From the NCBI RefSeq assembly GCF_003439925.1, contig NZ_QQRR01000001.1, positions 1,798,001-1,862,000 of the forward strand: 64,000 nucleotides of DNA, in the 5' to 3' direction. A program made the position numbers and the translations under genes. The notes under the pieces were generated by a model. It was not told the DNA's origin. It made no database searches and saw only the letters and a program-made list of their open reading frames with translations. This DNA is from Haloprofundus halophilus (lineage in GTDB: Archaea > Halobacteriota > Halobacteria > Halobacteriales > Haloferacaceae). Shown here in pieces: positions 63,034-64,000 of the stretch; positions within the stretch are counted from its first letter, which is position 1; every line of letters begins with the position of its first letter.

Positions 63034-63969
63034 TCAGTTCCCGGCCGCCGCGCGCGCTTCCGCCCGCGCTTGGTCGACGCTCTTCCCGTCACGCAGGAGG
63101 GCGTCGACGAACAGCTCGCCCGCCTTGTACGACGACCGGACCATCGGTCCCGAGGCGCAGTAGAGAAAGTCGAACTCGTCCTCGGCGACGCGCCGCCACG
63201 TCTCGAAGGCGTCGGGGTGGACGTAGTCGAACACGTCGAGGTGCGAGCGCGAGGGCTGGAGATACTGGCCGAAGGTGACGATGTCGACGTCGGCCTCGCG
63301 GAGGTCCGACAGCGTCTGGTAGATCTCGTGGTGGTACTCGCCGAGGCCGAGCATCAGACTCGTCTTCGTGTAGATGTCGGACTCGCGCTCGACCTGTTCG
63401 AGCACCGACAGCGACTGCTCGTAGTTCGCCCGGCGGTCACGAATCGGCCACTGGAGGCGTTCGACCGTCTCGATGTTGTGCGCGATGACGTCCGGTTCGG
63501 CGTCGATTATCTTCCGGACGAGTCGCTCCTCGCCCTGGAAGTCCGGAATCAGCACCTCGACGAGCACCTCGGGGTCGCGTCGCTTGATCTCTCGAATCGT
63601 CCGCGCGAAGTGACCCGCGCCCTGGTCCGGGAGGTCGTCGCGGTCGACGGAGGTGAGGACCACGTAGTCGAGGCCGATTTCGGCGACGGCCTCGGCGACG
63701 TTCGCGGGCTCGTCGGGGTCGAGCGACTCCATTCCTCCCGTCTGCACGTCGCAGAAGTTACAGCCGCGAGAGCAGCGGTCGCCCATCAGCATGAACGTCG
63801 CCGTCCCCGGGCCGTCTCGGCCGCTCCAGCACTCGCCGAGGTTCGGGCAGTTCGCCTCCTCGCAGACCGTGTGGAGGTCGCGGTCCCGAAGCGTCTGCTT
63901 GATCTCGGTGAACCGGCGACCGGACGGCGGGCGCATCTTCAGCCAGTCCGGTTTCCGCCTGTAAGCCAT
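63034..63969 (-). CDS. lipA: Lipoyl synthase
   Basis: Radical-SAM enzyme inserting sulfur into octanoyl groups to make lipoyl cofactors. 311 residues. The auxiliary cluster is CEEANCPNLGEC (C36, C41, C47), the radical-SAM cluster CSRGCNFCDV (C66, C70, C73), and the C-terminal SGPMVRSSYKAGE completes the auxiliary cluster ligation. Its likely client is the lipoyl lysine of the E2 encoded 4-6 kb away. An AT-poor GCAAAAACG element lies 25-30 bases before ATG 63969, at the window edge. Confidence 0.95.
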   Translation of the reverse strand: MAYRRKPDWLKMRPPSGRRFTEIKQTLRDRDLHTVCEEANCPNLGECWSGRDGPGTATFMLMGDRCSRGCNFCDVQTGGMESLDPDEPANVAEAVAEIGLDYVVLTSVDRDDLPDQGAGHFARTIREIKRRDPEVLVEVLIPDFQGEERLVRKIIDAEPDVIAHNIETVERLQWPIRDRRANYEQSLSVLEQVERESDIYTKTSLMLGLGEYHHEIYQTLSDLREADVDIVTFGQYLQPSRSHLDVFDYVHPDAFETWRRVAEDEFDFLYCASGPMVRSSYKAGELFVDALLRDGKSVDQARAEARAAAGN

Positions 63970-64000
63970 ACGTACCCCTACGGGTGGGCGTGCAAAAACG

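Overview
The window is 64 kb of chromosome from an extremely halophilic archaeon (class Halobacteria). The evidence is high GC with strong G/C preference at third codon positions, very acidic proteins, TATA-like boxes about 25-33 bases before start codons (leaderless transcription), a 129-residue haloarchaeal-type 2Fe-2S ferredoxin, a 304-residue halophilic-type malate dehydrogenase and a bacterial-type NAD-dependent DNA ligase. I favour the Haloferax/Haloferacaceae side of the class, but the sequence alone does not settle this. I see no rRNA, tRNA, CRISPR array, insertion sequence or prophage. This is core-type chromosome with dense, mostly short operons.

Layout. 0-9 kb: a zinc-ribbon protein, malate dehydrogenase, UvrC, an ABC exporter (ATPase plus ABC-2 permease) and LigA. 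10-21 kb: an amino-acid block with a class V aminotransferase, a metY-metX-metY set, serB and serA (divergent), two tandem coiled-coil paralogues of unknown role, threonine synthase and a small HTH regulator. 21-29 kb: small haloarchaeal proteins, a cupin pair, the CstA peptide/pyruvate-type transporter, an ArsA-like ATPase with a small partner gene, and a COG0523 metal-chaperone GTPase. 29-35 kb: a TylF-like methyltransferase, a GNAT protein, uracil phosphoribosyltransferase and an S9 peptidase. 35-40 kb: a TAXI-type TRAP transporter (binding protein, DUF1850, fused permease). 40-49 kb: FAD oxidoreductase, YigZ/IMPACT protein, ACT-domain regulator, hisB and hisA, two tandem PiT-family transporters and ferredoxin. 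49-55 kb: GntP-family permease, prepilin-type peptidase, hisI and a phosphohexomutase. 55-64 kb: a complete E1alpha-E1beta-E2-E3 2-oxoacid dehydrogenase operon, an M20 peptidase and lipoyl synthase.

How parts fit. serA, serB and the class V aminotransferase could together make serine. metX plus two metY copies make homocysteine from homoserine, and thrC draws on the same homoserine branch. LipA would lipoylate the E2 lipoyl lysine. hisB, hisA and hisI are dispersed, as is usual in haloarchaea.

The most unusual signal is structural. At least seven genes or gene pairs (uvrC, metX, the serA/coiled-coil junction, the gene ending at 21689, the GNAT gene, gntP, and the small gene/hisA junction) have short tandem duplications that begin at or just after the stop codon. 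Units run from 19 to 54 bases and often carry copies of the stop triplet. Other points are two hidden small membrane-protein genes, a duplicated subunit-binding domain in E2, near-identical tracts between the two PiT genes that suggest gene conversion, and clustered N-glycosylation sequons at both ends of the TAXI binding protein. I did not find a clear new defence or mobile system.
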